This document shows positions 20,811 through 34,485 of a stretch of DNA of 64,000 nucleotides, in pieces. The notes beneath the pieces were generated by a model. The model made no database searches and had not been told where the DNA came from. It saw nothing but the letters and a program-made list of their open reading frames with translations. Source of the DNA: Closterium sp. Naga37s-1 (lineage: Eukaryota; Streptophyta; Zygnematophyceae; Desmidiales; Closteriaceae). The stretch's first letter is position 1. Each line of letters starts with the position of its first letter. Position numbers and translations under genes: made by a program. Where the stretch lies: assembly GCA_947471745.1 (NCBI GenBank), contig CANJKZ010000467.1:496001-560000 (forward strand), in the 5' to 3' direction.

Positions 20811-21753
20811 TATTGGTCTAAGGGCCTAATAAACTCAAGCTATTAGGACATAATCAAACTTAAAACCTCTCCTCGGGGTCACCTCCAAGGGTCCCTAGGT
20901 GCTTGGTACAAGACCAGCCCCTATCCTCGGGTCCGAGTTTGTAGAGAGAGGAGTCAAGAATGACTTAGCAAAAATAGCAAGAGTACCTTGATTGTTGCGC
21001 AGCGTGCTCTGCAGACCGTCGATCGGATTAAGCTGAGAAGTTTCTATATCGAAGCTCGCTCCAAGAGCTTTGACATAAGCCAAGTTGCCTCGCGAAAAGT
21101 TCTGCCATTGCATAGTTGCGAATTGGATAGCGTGTCCCTAGCGTCGTAATGTTGGCGTACTAGCGATGACTCGGTCGTAACGCTATGAATAATGCAAGCA
21201 CAGCATTGCGAGCTCCTTTCTGCTGCACTATTCATAGCGCGTACAATGTTCTGCACTACCTCTGGTTATGTTTTTCCAACCTGGGAAAACAACAACCAGG
21301 TTCACGTCCTAAAAACGGAACCTCTTTTGTCTTTGCCCAACCAGCCAAATGCTGGTTCCGCTGGTTTCCCCTGGCCCTGTAGCATGCAGATACAGACAAA
21401 CAACATCCAACCTTCACATAATTGTACCCCTATAGTGCCTGCCCTGCTACACTATAGTCAGCCAAACAAAACAGTACAATTTCGAGTTGGATATAACTGA
21501 ATCTGCGCATCCAAATGAACCGAACTGCAAAGCTTCCATCTTGGGTTCTTTCGCGAGCTCGTCCTTTCTGCTTGCACTGTTCATAGCGCGCACAATGTTG
21601 TGCCGAAGCGCACATTGCGCGGGTACCTGCAAATGCTTCAAGCAAATATTGCGAAAGCACACGAACATTCCATTCACACACAAATGCATTCGCACACGCA
21701 TAATCATACAAACAGACGGCAAGATGTCGTGCAATGTGAATTTGCACCCAACA
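20811..21753 (-). repeat. CopC 3' LTR (copy A), rearranged
   Basis: On the minus strand it starts TGTTGGGTGCAAATTCAC (at 21753) and ends CCAATA (at 20811), matching the solo LTR at 54422-55466. Around 21000-21270 it differs from the 5' LTR at 26147-26932. It retains a segment with TCGGATTAAGCTGAGAA that the 5' LTR lacks, and it carries an extra short inverted structure (CGCTATGAATA...TATTCATAGCG, about 21181-21241). The two LTRs of copy A are therefore mosaics with different internal deletions. Confidence 0.75.
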
Positions 21754-24700
21754 CACCCCCCCTCAGCCTGCCGACTGCATCCGCATCATTCCATGCTAAT
21801 TCATGCTCATTCCACTCATGCGCACACAACGCCAATGAGGCTCATCCGCAAGCCTCTTGGTGAGGAAGTCTGCTGGCTGCTGGTGAGTCTTGATGTAGAT
21901 CGGATTCACCGTCCCGCTCTTCACCTCCTTACGCAGCCAGTGCCACTTTATACGCATGTGCTTGTTCAGCCCATGAAGCACAGCGTTCCTGGCCATCCCA
22001 AGAGTCCCTTTGCTATCACAAAACAGGGGCGTAGCAACCTTCTGCTCCTGACCAATCTCCTCTATCAGCCTCCTCAGCCAAATCACCTCCTTTACCCCAT
22101 GGAACATCGCCATGTACTCCGATTCCACGGAGGAGAGTGCCGTCTCCGTCTGCTTCTTGGACCTCCAACTAACAGGTCCTCCCCCAACTACGCAGATGTA
22201 TCCTCCCACAGATGAGGAATCCTCCTTCTTAGAAGCACAAGTAGCATCGGTAAAGCAAGTGAGAAAGAGCTTGCCTTCTCCAAGCCGCTCCCCCTTCTCC
22301 TTCAGCACCTCAACCCCTTTCTGCTTCACTTGTGCAGATGCGGAGTATTGAACTCCAATGCTTGGGTGAGAGTTCAGGTACTTCACCACACGTTCAGCTG
22401 CATCCACCTGCTCCTCAGATGGATTCTGCACCACCCTTGCCAGCTGCCCAACCGAGAAAGAGATGTCGGGCCTCGTGTGAACCGCTGCATACAAGAGGCT
22501 GCCCACCAAGGACTGAAATTGCTGCTGCTCCTCGGCTTCAACCACTTCATCCTCTGCAGCCTTCACAAGCTTGAACTCAGCTGGCAGGGGAGTTCCAACT
22601 TTGCGCTCAATCTAAATCTTATACTTCTCCCCCAGCTCCTTGATATACTTCTCCTGGTGCAGCTTCAACCACCTGTGATCTGGATCCCTCTCCACGTGCA
22701 TCCCGAGGTAGTACTTTACCTCCCCAAGGTTCTTGCACTTGAAGTTCTCCATCATCCTCTAAAATCCCATTGAGGAATGCCGTTGATACATCCATCTGAA
22801 TGATGAATTTCCCACTAACGGCTGCATCTGCCAACAAGACACGGAGGGTAGGGGGTTTGGCAGTGGGAGCAAAGATCTCATTGAAGTCCTGCTTCTCCTT
22901 CTGCATAAACCCCTTAGCCACCAGCCTACTCTTCTAGATGGTGACCTGTCCCTTGTCATCGGTCTTGATCCTTAGCACCCACTTGCACTGTACGGCTTTC
23001 TTCCCCTCAGGCAGCACCACCAGATCCCATGTCCCATTCTCTAGCAGGCTCTGGTACTCAGCATCCCTAGAAACCAGCCACTTCTCCCTATCTGGTCCAG
23101 CTAATGCCTCCTCTATGCTAGCTGGTTCCTCTGGTGCAGGGGCAAGAAAATAGTAGGCAGGTTCATCCTCCTCATCTGGGTCATAGCCATGCGGTAGAAT
23201 CAGCAATGCCTCCTCATTCCCAAGCTGCTGCTCTGCTACATCAGCTCCTGCAGTCAGCTTCATAGTGGCCATACGGGTTCGTCCTGGCCTAGACACGGGT
23301 GTCTCCCATTCCTTCATAACGACACCCTTCAGCTTCCTCCTTTGTGGCAGCTTAGGCACCTTAGCTTTGCCCTGCTGTTGTTCTCCTCCCTCAGATCCAG
23401 CAGCTTCCCTGGTGCTACCACTAGTCTCCACATCATCTCCTCCACCAGTAGGTGCCTCCTGCACCTTCTCTCCATCACCACCCTCTGCAGCTGCCTCCTC
23501 TCCCTCCTCCCACACACTAGGAGTCAGATCCAGCTGCATGGTGATCTGCTCCATCTGCTGGGACACCTTAGCCTCCGGCTGTTTCTCCCAGCTCCCATAC
23601 ATCGTGCCCTCAACAAACTTCACATCCCTGCTGTCAAACAACACATCCTTGCATGGTTCCCACAGCAGCCATCCTTTGCTCTCAGCAGCCAGCCCCAAAT
23701 GCACACACCAGACTGCACTTGCCCCCAACTTACTTCGGTAGACCTTGGGGACATGGGCGACTGCCATGCAACCGAACACTCACAGCATGTCCACCGGCGG
23801 CTTCCTCCCAAGCCACCTCTCCAACGGCACCCACGAGTCATCACCAACCTTAGTGAGCACCCTGTTCCTAGCCACGGTTGCGTGCCGGACAGCATGGGGC
23901 CACACGGAATTGCCCACCCCTGATTCTATGAGCAGCGCCCTAGCTGTCTCCAGATTGGTCCAGTTCGCCCGTTCTGCTACACTGTTGGACTGTGGGGTGT
24001 AAGCCGTGGTCAGCTCCCTCTGAATGCCCTGCTTCTTAAGCCAGGCCGTCATCTCAGCTCCAAGGAACTCACCACCCCGGTCTGTCCTAATCCGCTTCAC
24101 CACACACTCCGCTTGCTTCTCTACGAACGGCAGCCAATCTTCCCGTATCGTAGAGGCGGCGTGGTCCTTCTGCTTCAGCGGATATGCCCACATAAGCCTG
24201 CTCCAATCATCCACTATGGTCAGGAAGCATCGCTCCCCCTTGTATCCCTGAACCGGCAGCGGCCCCACCAAGTCCATGTGGACCAGCTCTAAAGGCTTCT
24301 TGCTCCTGCCAGCCACACTATGGAAGGGGAAACGGGTGAATTTGGATAGCAAGCAGATTTCACAGTTGTCATCAGGTGGCTGTCCGTTCAGCTTCAAGCC
24401 TTTAACGGCTCCATCCTTCTCCAGCTGCTTCAGCAAAGGCATTGCCACATGCCCCAAGCATCGGTGTGCCGTTGCCCAATCCGTCTCCCCAGATCTGGCC
24501 GACACTTTCACACCAACGGCTCCCACGGCGTTGCACTCCCCCTGAGACGCAGACCCCTCTCTAGCCTGCCCCCCACCGTGCCATGCCAATGCCGGCAGCT
24601 GCCACATGGATCTATACACATCCTTGCTCTCGTGCAGATCCCAAAGCACCCGGTTGCCCAGCTGCCCCTTGTAAGTGCGTGCCCCATCCGTGCTAGTACT

Positions 24701-26146
24701 CACCCCAGCCTTGGCAAGCTTCCAGAGGGAGATGAGGTTGGCCTTGAGGTCGGGAACGAGGAGAACGTTGTGCAGCACCACCGGCTTGCCATCCGCTCCC
24801 TTGAATTTGCTCGTCCCGCACCAGCCACCTTCAACGCGTGTCCAGAGGCAGAGCACACCTCAGAGATTGGTGCAGAGCGTAGGTCGTCTAGCAGGTCCTT
24901 GCGCGGCGTCATCGTCCACGCAGCGCCCGTGACCAACACCCAAAAGTCCAGGGGGTGCAGCTCTGCTCCAACCTTGGCAGAACCGTCTCCTTGCTCCCCT
25001 TCGTCTCCAACATGAAAGAACTGGCCCGCGGTGCGCTCCTTTTTCTGCTCAGCACCGCCTTTGCCTTTCGGGTTGTCGTCGGACGAATCTGCGACCACGT
25101 TTGCGCCAATTTTCTGGTTGCTCCGAGCGCCGCCATCCTGGTGGCGATTCTGGGGGGATCCAATTTTCTGGTTGCTCCGAGCGCCGCCATCCTGGTGGCG
25201 ATTCTGGGGGGATCCATCCTTCGGGTTTCTTATAACACAAGAACCAGGGATGCCCCTCCTTCTCACAATACCAGCAGCTCCCTTTCATTTTGCCACCAGC
25301 ACCCGATCTGCCCCCACGTCCAGATTTCCCACCGCGACCCCAACCGGTACCTCCTTGTTGGTCGTTGGAGTCGTCGTCCTTCTTTGCACCGCGACCAGCA
25401 CTACGGAAGCCACGTCTCCACCCCTCAGTTGGCGGCGACGGAAGTCCTCCTCCAGAACCTTCGTCCGCACCCACTCGAGCGTCCACAAGCTCTGGTTCTG
25501 CGGCAGGCTCAATCCGCTCGTGTATTGCAGCCACGACTCCGGCAGCAGCGAGAGCATCTTCAGGCATTTGGTCTGCTCCGGGTAGGTGATTCCCGCGGTT
25601 GCCAGCTTCGCGTAGAGATCACGCATCTTGTCCAGAACAGGTTGCACCGGCTCTCCCTCACTCAGACACAGCGCGGACAGCTCCCTCTCCATCATGAGCG
25701 TCGCGGCAATGGAGGTTGGGGCGTGCAGCTCCTTCAGCACGGTCCACGCCTTCGGACCGCACTTATCCTCCGGCAGCAGGTGCATGACGTGGTGTCGCTG
25801 GTTCAGCTCCAAACTCTGCGACATTAAGTAGTAGCCAGCCGAGGGGCGCTCGTCCCATTCTTCCTGCAGCGCGGGGTCACTCGGTCTAGGCTCCTTCCCA
25901 ATCATTAGTTTCAGCAATCCAATCTGACGGAAATATATTTGCATTTTCCATGCCCAATCATCATAGCCCTCACCATTGAACTTCTCGACGGTGAAGTTTT
26001 TCAGCACCTCCTTGATCAGCGAGACCTGGTTTGTTCGCGCTCCCCTTGGCGCCGAAACACCAGAATATTGGCTGCCGCTACGATCTTGGGCTGAAGATTC
26101 ACTAGCTCCCGCCGAGGATCGCTATAACGCAGCTCTGATACCAGCT
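21754..26146 (-). pseudogene. CopC copia copy A internal region, defective
   Basis: It reads from right to left. The primer-binding site TGGTATCAGAGCTG (26143-26130) is the classic initiator-Met type. Gag starts at 26007 (MLKNFTVEKFNGEGYDDWAW), shifts frame near 25290-25430, and has the zinc knuckle CWYCEKEGHPWFLC. The protease has VLVTGAAW, where relatives have LDTGAAW, so the catalytic Asp is Val. Integrase has WATAHRCLGH, the core DLVGPLP and RTDRGGEF, and NSVAERAN. Stops are TGA at 23780-23782 and TAG near 22934. RT has DVSTAFLNG, then a deletion that removes YVDD and shifts frame. RNase H is open at 21796-22566 (CFTDATCAS, ALSSVESEYMAM). The polypurine tract CTGAGGGGGGGTG borders the 3' LTR. 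The copy cannot be active. Confidence 0.85.
25106..25213 (-). repeat. 54-bp in-frame tandem duplication in CopC gag
   Basis: Two adjacent 54-bp copies (25106-25159 and 25160-25213) duplicate 18 codons just after the zinc knuckle (PPESPPGWRRSEQPE). The CopC copy at 2961-5845 has a single copy there. Confidence 0.85.
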
Positions 26147-26932
26147 TGTTGGTGTAAGGGCCTAATAAACTCAGGCTATTATGACTTCATCAAACTTAAA
26201 ACCTCTCCTCGGGGTCACCTCCAAGGGTCCTTGGGTGCCTGGTACAAGACCAGCCCCTATCTCCGGGTCCGAGATTGTAGAGAGAAGAGTCAAGAATGAC
26301 TTAGCCAAATTAGCAAGAGTACCTTGATCGAAGGACCTTGGGAATCAACCTAGGAACAACCAGGGATGATCCCAAACAATTCCAAGCAACAATACCAACC
26401 TGGCTGGACAAAACAGCAGGTGGTAGGTTGGTAAACAACCTCTGGTTATGTTTTTCCAACCTGGGAAAACAACAATCCAATCAGGTCCTAAACGCAGAAC
26501 CTCTTTTGTCTTTGCCCAACCAGCCAAATGCTGGCTCCGCTGGTTTCCCCTGGCCCTGTAGCATGCAGATACAGACAAACAACATCCAACCTTCACCTAA
26601 TTGTACCCCTATAGTGCCTGCCCTGCTACACTATAGTCAGCCAAACAAAACAGTACAATTTCGAGTTGGATATAACTGAATCTGCGCATCAAAATGAACC
26701 GAACTGCAAAGCTTCCATCTTGGGTTCCTTTGCGAGCTCGTCCTTTCTGCTTGCACTGTTCATAGCGCGTACAATGTTGTGCCGAAACGCACATTGCGCG
26801 GGTACCTGCAAATGCTTCAAGCAAAAATTGCGAAAGCACACAAACATTCCATTCACACACAAATGCATTTGCACACGCATAATCATACAGACAGACGGCA
26901 GGATGTCGTGCAATGTGAATTTGCACCAAACA
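26147..26932 (-). repeat. CopC LTR shared by copies A and B, 786 bp
   Basis: It runs TGTTGGTGTAAGGGCC (26147) to TTTGCACCAAACA (26932) as written. On the minus strand it is the 5' LTR of copy A (primer site follows) and at the same time the 3' LTR of copy B (polypurine tract CTGAGGGGGAGTG precedes). This single shared LTR makes A and B a tandem. Confidence 0.8.
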
Positions 26933-28132
26933 CACTCCCCCTCAGCCTGCCGGCTGCATCCTCATCATTCCATGCTAATTCATGTTCATTCCACTCATGC
27001 GCACACAACGCCAATGAGGCTCATCCGCAAGTCTCTTGGTGAGGAAGTCTGCTGGCTGCTGGTGAGTCTTGATGTAGATCGGATTCACCGTCCCGCTCTT
27101 CTCCTTACGCAGCCAGTGCCACTTGATACGCATGTGCTTGTTCAGCCCATGAAGCACAGCGTTCCTGGCCATCCCAAGAGCCCCTTTGCTATCACAAAAC
27201 AGGGGCGTAACAACCTTCTGCTCCTGGCCAATCTCCTCTAACAGCCTCCTCAGCCAAATCACCTCCTTTACCCCATGGAACATCGCCATGTACTCCGATT
27301 CCACGGAGGAGAGTGCCGACCTCCAACTAACAGGTCCTCCCCCAACTACGCAGATGTATCCTCCCACAGATGAGGAATCCTCCTTCTCAGAAGCACAAGT
27401 AGCATCGGTAAAGCAAGTGAGAAAGAGCTTGCCTTCTCCAAGCCGCTCCCCCTTCTCCTTCAGCACCTCAACCCCTTTCTGCTTCACTTGTGCAGATGCG
27501 GAGTATTGAACTCCAATGCTTGGGTGAGAGTTCAGGTACTTCACCACACGTTCAGCTGCATCCACCTGCTCCTCAGATGGATTCTGCACCACCCTTGCCA
27601 GCTGCCCAACCGAGAAAGAGATGTCGGGCCTCGTGTGAACCGCTGCATACAAGAGGCTGCCCACCAAGGACTGAAATTGCTGCTGCTCCTCGGCTTCAAC
27701 CCCTTCATTCTCTGCAGCCTTCACAAGCTTGAATTCAGCTGGAAGGGGAGTTCCAACTTTGCGCTCAATCTCAAACCTATACTTCTCCCCCAGATCCTTG
27801 ATAAACTTCTCCTGCTGCAGCTTCAACCACCTGTGATCTGGATCCCTCTCCACGTGCATCCCGAGGTAGTACATTACCTCCCCAAAGGTCTTGCACTTGA
27901 AGTTCTCCATCAGCTGCTGCTGCACGTTCTGGATCTCCTTCATGCTCCACGTAGACCAGAAACATCACCACCTTCTCTCCCTCGCCCTTGACAAAAAGGC
28001 TCTCATCACAGCTGCTGGTCCTGAATCCCATCTCCTCTAAAGCAGCTGCGAACCTCTGGTACCAGCAGCGTGGCACTTTGTTGAGCCGTCTCCTTGTCCC
28101 CCCTTGTTTCCCACATGGAAAACCTGGCCCGT
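26933..28132 (-). pseudogene. CopC copy B: RT end, RNase H, gag scrap
   Basis: On the minus strand, 28076 to about 27950 is an RT stretch (CWYQRFAAALEEMGF) that reaches FLVYVE, where the YVDD loop should be. A small deletion has removed the two Asp and shifted the frame. From 27943 the frame is open through the RT connection (YYLGMHVERDPDHRW) and RNase H to the stop at 26975. A 21-base loss relative to copy A removes the SKKQTET segment before ALSSVESEY. Upstream (28081-28132) the sequence jumps to a gag-linker scrap like that at 24980-25030, and then satellite begins. Integrase and most of RT are gone. Confidence 0.8.
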
Positions 28133-31100
28133 GTGGTTGGTACTAAGAGTAAGTGCGTTACTTACCCGTGTTGTTGGTACCAAGTATAAGTCCGTTACTT
28201 ACCCGTCTGGTTGGTATTAAGAGTAAGTGCGTTACTTACCCATGTTGTTGGTACTAAACGTTAGTGCGTAACTTACCCATGTGGTTGGTACTAACAGCAA
28301 GTGCATTACTAACCCGTGTCGTTGGTACTTTAGGTATGTGCGTTACTTACCCGTTTGGTTGGTACTAAGGGTAAGTCCGTTACTTACCCTTGTGGTTGGT
28401 ACTAGGAGTAAGTGCGTTATTTACCCGTGTTGTTGGTACTAAGAGTAAGTGCGTTACTTACTCGTGTGGTTGGTACTTAGAGTAAGTGCGTTACTTACTC
28501 GTGTGGTTGGTACTAACGGTAAGTGCATTACTTACCCATGTGGTTGGTACCAAGAGTAGGTGCGTTATTTACCCATTTGGTTGGTACTAAGGTTAAGTGC
28601 GTTACTTACACGTATCGTTGGTACTAGAAGTTTGTGCGTTACTTACCCATGTGGTTGGTACTAACAGTAAGTGCATTACTTATCCGTATGGTTGGTACTA
28701 TAGGTATGTGCATTACGTACCCGTTTGGTTGGTACTAAGAGTAAGTGCGTTACTTCCCCGTTTGGTTGGTACTAACAGTGCATTACTTACCCGTGTGGTT
28801 GGTACTAACAGTAAGTGCGTTACTTTCCCGTGTGGTTGGTACTAAGTGCAAGTGCATTGCTTACCCGTATGGTTGGTATTAAGTGTATGAGCGTTGCTCA
28901 CCCGTATGGTTGGTACTAAGAGTAAGTGCGTTACTTATCCGTATGGTTGGTACTAAGAGTAAGTGCGCTACTTACCCGTGTTGTTGGTACTAAAAATGAG
29001 TACGTAGTACCCATGTGGTTGACACTAAAGTAAGTGCATTACTTACCCGTGTGGTTGGTACTAAGAGTAAGTGCGTTACTTACCCTTATGGTTGGTACTA
29101 ACAGTAACTGCATTGGTACTAAGAGCAAGTGCGATATCTACTCGTTTGGTTGGTACTAAGAGTAACTGCGTTACTTTCCCGTGTGGTTGGTACTAAAAGT
29201 TAGTGCGTTACTTTCCCATGTGGTTAGTACTAACATTAAGTGCAACTTACCCGTGTTGTTGGTACTAAAAGTAAGTGCGTTACTTACCCATGTGGTTGGT
29301 ACTAACATTAAGTTAAACTTACCCGTGTGGTTGGTACTATAGGGAGGTGCGTTACTTACCCGTGTGGTTGGTACTAAGAGTAAGTGCGTTACTTACCCTT
29401 ATGGTTGGTACTAAGAGAAAGGGCGTTACTTTCTCGTGTGGTTGGTACTAACAGTAAGTGCATTACTTACCCGTGTAGTTGGTACTAGGAGTAGGTGCGT
29501 CACTTACCCGTTTGGTTGGTACTAAGAGTATGTCCGTTACTTACCTGTGTGGTTGGTACTAAAAGTTAGTGCGTTACTTACCCATGTGGTTGGTACTAAC
29601 ATTAAGTGCAACTTACCCGTGTGGTTGGTACTATAGGTAGGTGCGTTATTTACCCGTGTGGTTGGTACTAAGAGTAAGTGCGTTACTTACCCTTATGGTT
29701 GGTACTAAGAGTAAGGGCGTTACTTTGTCGTGTGGTTGGTACTAACAGTATGTGCATTACTTACCCGTGTAGTTGGTACTAGGAGTAGGTGTGTCACTTA
29801 CCCGTTTGGTTGGTACTAAGAGTATGTCCGTTACTTACCTGTGTGGTTGGTACAAAACGTTAGTGCGTTACTTACCCATGTGGTTGGCACTAACAGTAAT
29901 TGCATTACATACCCGTATGGTTGGTACTATAGGTATGTGCGTTACTTAATCGTTTGGTTGGTACTAAGAGTAAGTGCGTTACTTTCTCGTTTGGTTAGTA
30001 ATTAAGTAAGTGCGTTACTTACCTGTGTGGTTCGTACTAAGAGTAAGTGCGTTACTTACCGTGTGGTTCGTACTAAGAGTAAGTACGTGACTTACCCGTG
30101 TGGTTGGTATGAAGAATAGGTGCGTTACTTAACCCGTGTGGTTCATACTAAGAGTAAGTGCGTTACTTACCCATGTGGTTGGTACTAAGAATAAGTGCGT
30201 TACTTACCCGTGTGGTTGGTACTTACAAAAAGTACGTTATTTTCCCGTGTGGTTGGTACTAAGAGTATGTGCGTTACTTACCCGTGTGGTTAGTATTAAG
30301 AGTAAGTGCGTTATTTACTTGGTGGTCAGTACTAAGTATAAGTGCGTTACTTATCCGTGTGGTTGGTACTAAGCGTAAGTGCGTTACATACTCGTGTGGT
30401 TGGTATGGTACTAAGTGTAAGTGCGTTGCCTACCCATGTGGTTGGTACTAAGAGTAAGTGCGTTGCTTATCCGTATGGTTGGTACTAAGAGTAAGTGCGT
30501 TACTTACCCGTGTCGTTGGTACCAAGTGTAATGCGTTACTTACCAGTATGGGTGGTACTAAAAGCTAGTGCGTTATTTACCCATGTGATTGGTACTAACA
30601 GTAAGTGCATTACTTATCCGTGTGGTTGGTACTATAGGTAAGTGCATACATACCCGTTTAGTTGGTACTAAGATTACGTGTATTACTTACCCGTTTGGTT
30701 GGTACTAATAGTGCGTTACTTACCCATGTGGTTGGTACTAACTGCAAGTGCGTTTCTTACCCGTGTGATTGGTATTAAGTATAAGTGTGTTGCTTACCCG
30801 TGTGGTTGGTACTAACAGTGCATTACTTACCGGTGTGGGTGGTACTAAGAGTAAGTGCGTTACTTACCCGTGTGGTTCGTACTAGGAGTAAGTGCGTTAC
30901 TTACCCGTGTGGTTCGTTTTAGGAGTAAGTGCGTTACTTACCCGTGTGATTGGTACTAAAAGTAAGTGCTTTCCTTACTCGTGTGGTTGGTAGGGTATTA
31001 AGTGTAAATGCGTTGCTTACCCGTGTGGTTGGTACTAAGAGTAAGTGCATTCCTTACCCGTGTGGTTGGTACTAAAAGTAAGTGCGTAACTTACTCGTAT

Positions 31101-34100
31101 GGTTGGTATTAAGAGTAAGTGCGTTTCTTACCCGTGTGGTTGGTACAAAGAGTAAGTGCGTAACTTACTCGTGTGGTTGGTATTAAGAGTAAGTGCGTTT
31201 CTTACTTGGTGGTCAGTACTAAGTATAAGTGCCTACCGGTGTGGTTGGTACTAAGCGTAAGTGCGTTACATACTCGTGTGGTTGGTATGGTACTAAGTGT
31301 AAGTGCGTTGCATATCCGTGTGGTTGGTATTAAGAGTAAGTGCGTAACTTACCCGTGTGGTTGGTACTAACAGTAAGTGCATTAACTACCCGTGTGGTTG
31401 GTACTTTAGGTATGTGCGTTATTTACCCGTTTGGTTGGTACTAAGAGTAAGTGAGTTACTTACCCTTGTGGTTGGTACTAAGGGTAAGTGCATTACTTAC
31501 CGGTGTTGTTGGTACCATGTGTAAGTGCGTGTGGTTGCTACTAAAAGCTAGTGCGTTACTTACCCATGTGGCTGGTCCTAACAATAAGTGCATTACTTGC
31601 CCGTGTGGTTGGTACTGTATGTATGTGCGTTACTTTCCCGTTTGGTTGGTACTAAAAGTAAGTGCGTTATTTACCCTTTTGGTTGGTAGTAAGAGTAAGT
31701 GGGTTACTTACCCGTTTGGTTGGTACTAACAGTGCGTTACTTACCCGTGTGGTTGGTACTAAGAGTAAATGCGTTACTTACCCGTGTGATTGGTACTAAA
31801 CGTTAGTGCGTTACTTACCCATGTTGTTGGTACTAACAGTAAGTTCTTTAATTACCCGTGTGGTTGGTATTATACGTTTTTGCATTACTTACCCGTGTGG
31901 TTGGTACTACGAGTAAGTGTGTTACTTACAGATGTGGTTGGTACTAATAGTAAGTGCATTACTTACCCGTGTGGTTGGTACTAAGAGTAGGTGCGTTACT
32001 TATCCGTTTGGTTGGTACTAAGAGTAAGTGCGTTATTTACCCGTGTGGTTGGTACTAAAAGTTAGTGCGTTACTTACCCATGTGGTTGGTACTAACAGTA
32101 AGTGCACTACTTATCCGTGTGGTTGGTTCTATAGGTATGTGCATAACGTACCCGTTTGGTTGGTACTAAAAGTTCGTGCGTTACTTACCCGTTTTGTTGG
32201 TACTAACAGTGCGCTACTTACCCGTGTGGTTCGTACTAAGAGTAAGTGCGTTACTTACCCGTGTGGTTGGTACTATAGGTATGTACGTTTATAAACCGTG
32301 TGGTTGGTACTAAGAGTAAGTGCGTTACTTACCCCTATGGTTGGTACTAAGTGTAAGTGCGTTACATACTCGTATGGTTGGTACTATTAGTAAGTGCGTT
32401 ACTTACTCGTGTGGTTGGTGCTAACAAAAAGTGCATTACTTACCCGTATAGTTGGTACTAAGAGTAAATGCGTTACTTACCTGTTTGGTTGGTACTAAAA
32501 GTTAGTGCGTTACTTACCCATGTGGTTGGTACTAACAGTAATTGCATTACATACCCGTATGGTTGGTACTATAGGTATGTGCGTTACTTACTCGTTTGGT
32601 TGGTACTAAGAGTAAGTGCGTTACTTTCTCGTTTGGTTAGTACTTAAGTTAGTGCGTTACTTTCCCATGTGGTTGGTGCTAACAGTAAGTGCGTTACTTA
32701 CCTGTGTGGTTCGTACTAAGAGTAAGTACGTTACTTACCGTGTGGTTCGTACTAAGAGTAAGTACGTTGCTTATCCGTATGGTTGGTACTAAGAATAAGT
32801 GCATTACTTACCCGTGTGGTTGGTAATAAGAATAAGTGCGTTACTTACCCGTGTGGTTGGTACTTACAAAAAGTGCGTTATTTTCCCGTGTGGTTGGTAC
32901 TAAGAGTACGTGCGTTACTTACCCGTGTGGTTAGTATTAAGAGTAAGTGCGTTACTTACTTGGTGGTCAGTACTAAGTATAAGTGCCTTACATATCCGTG
33001 TGGTTGGTACTAAGCGTAAGTGCATTACATACTCGTGTGGTTGGTATGGTACTAAGTGTAAGTGCGTTGCCTACCCATGTGGTTGGTACTAAGAGTAAGT
33101 GCGTTACTTACCCGTGTCGTTGGTACCAAGTGTAATGCGCTACTTACCCGTATGGTTGGTACTAAAAGCTAGTGCGTTACTTACCCATGTGATTGGTACT
33201 AACAGTAAGTGCATTACTTATCAGTGTGGTTGGTAGTATAGGTATGTGCATACATACCCGTTTAGTTGGTACTAAGATTACGTGTGTTACTTACCCGTTT
33301 GGTTGGAACTAATAGTGCGTTACTTACCCATGTGGTTGGTACTAACTGCAAGTGCGTTTCTTACCCGTGTGATTGGTATTAAGTATAAGTGTGTTGCTTA
33401 CCCGTGTGGTTGGTACTAACAGTGCATTACTTACCGGTGTGGGTGGTACTAAGAGTAAGTGCGTTACTTACCCGTGTGGTTCGTACTAGGAGTAAGTGCG
33501 TTACTTACCCGTGTGGTTCGTACTAGGAGTAAGTGCGTTACTTACCCGTGTGGTTGGTACTAAGAGTAAGTGCTTTACTTACTCGTGTGGTTGGTAGGGT
33601 ACTAAGTGTAAATGCGTTGCTTACCCGTGTGGTTGGTACTAAGAGTAAGTGCATTCCTTACCCGTGTGGTTGGTACTAAAAGTAAGTGCGTTACTTATCC
33701 GTCTGGTTGGTACTAAGAGTAAGTGCGTTACTTACCCGTGTGGTTGGTACAAAGAGTAAGTGCGTAACTTACTCGTGTGGTTGGTATTAAGAGTAAGTGC
33801 GTTTCTTACTTGGTGGTCAGTACTAAGTATAAGTGCCTACCGGTGTGGTTGGTACTAACAGTGCGTTACTTACCCGTGTGGTTGGTACTAGGAGTAAATG
33901 CGTTACTTACCCGTGTGATTGGTACTAAACGTTAGTGCGTTACTTACCCATGTTGTTGGTACTAACAGTAAGTGCTTTAATTACCCGTGTGGTTGGTATT
34001 ATACGTTTTTGCGTTACTTACCTGTGTGGTTGGTACTAAGAGTAAGTGCGTTACTTACTCTTATGGTTGGTACTAAGAGTATGTGCGTTACTTACCCGTG

Positions 34101-34485
34101 TTGTTCGTACTAAGTGTAAATGCGTTATTTACCCGTGTGGTTGGTACTAAGAGTACACGTGTGGTTGGTACGAACAGTAAGTGCATTACTTACCCGTGTG
34201 GTTGGTACTAAGAGTAGGTGCGTTAATTATCCGTTTGGTTGGTACTAAGAGTAAGTGCGTTTCTTACCCGTGTGGTTGGTACTAAAAGTTAGTGCGTTAC
34301 TTACCCATGTGGTTGGTACTAACAGTAAGTGCACTACTTATCCGTGTGGTTGGTTCTATAGGTATGTGCATAACGTACCCGTTTGGTTGGTACTAAAAGT
34401 TCGTGCGTTACCTACCCGTTTTGTTGGTACTAACAGTGCGTTACTTACCCGTGTAGTTGGTAGTAACAGTAAGTGCGTTACTTAC
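28133..34485 (+). repeat. 37-bp satellite array, plus orientation, about 172 units
   Basis: Direct repeats have a 37-bp period, with core GTGTGGTTGGTACTAAGAGT followed by AAGTGCGTTACTTACCC. Units differ at a few positions and fall into recurring types (core followed by AAGAGT, AACAGT, AAAAGT or ATAGGT), which follow each other in preferred orders. Stretches recur at about 297 bp (29330 versus 29627) and about 2.6 kb (30220 versus 32861). There are no spacers and no gene. Because 37 is 1 mod 3, all plus frames encode a rotating 37-residue Tyr/Leu/Val-rich peptide and can stay open by chance. The array continues at 42103 after a retrotransposon. Confidence 0.95.

Noticed and set aside
28133..34485. 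CRISPR-like array (37-bp direct repeats)
   Set aside because: Units are contiguous with no unique spacers, there are no cas genes, and the context is eukaryotic retrotransposons.
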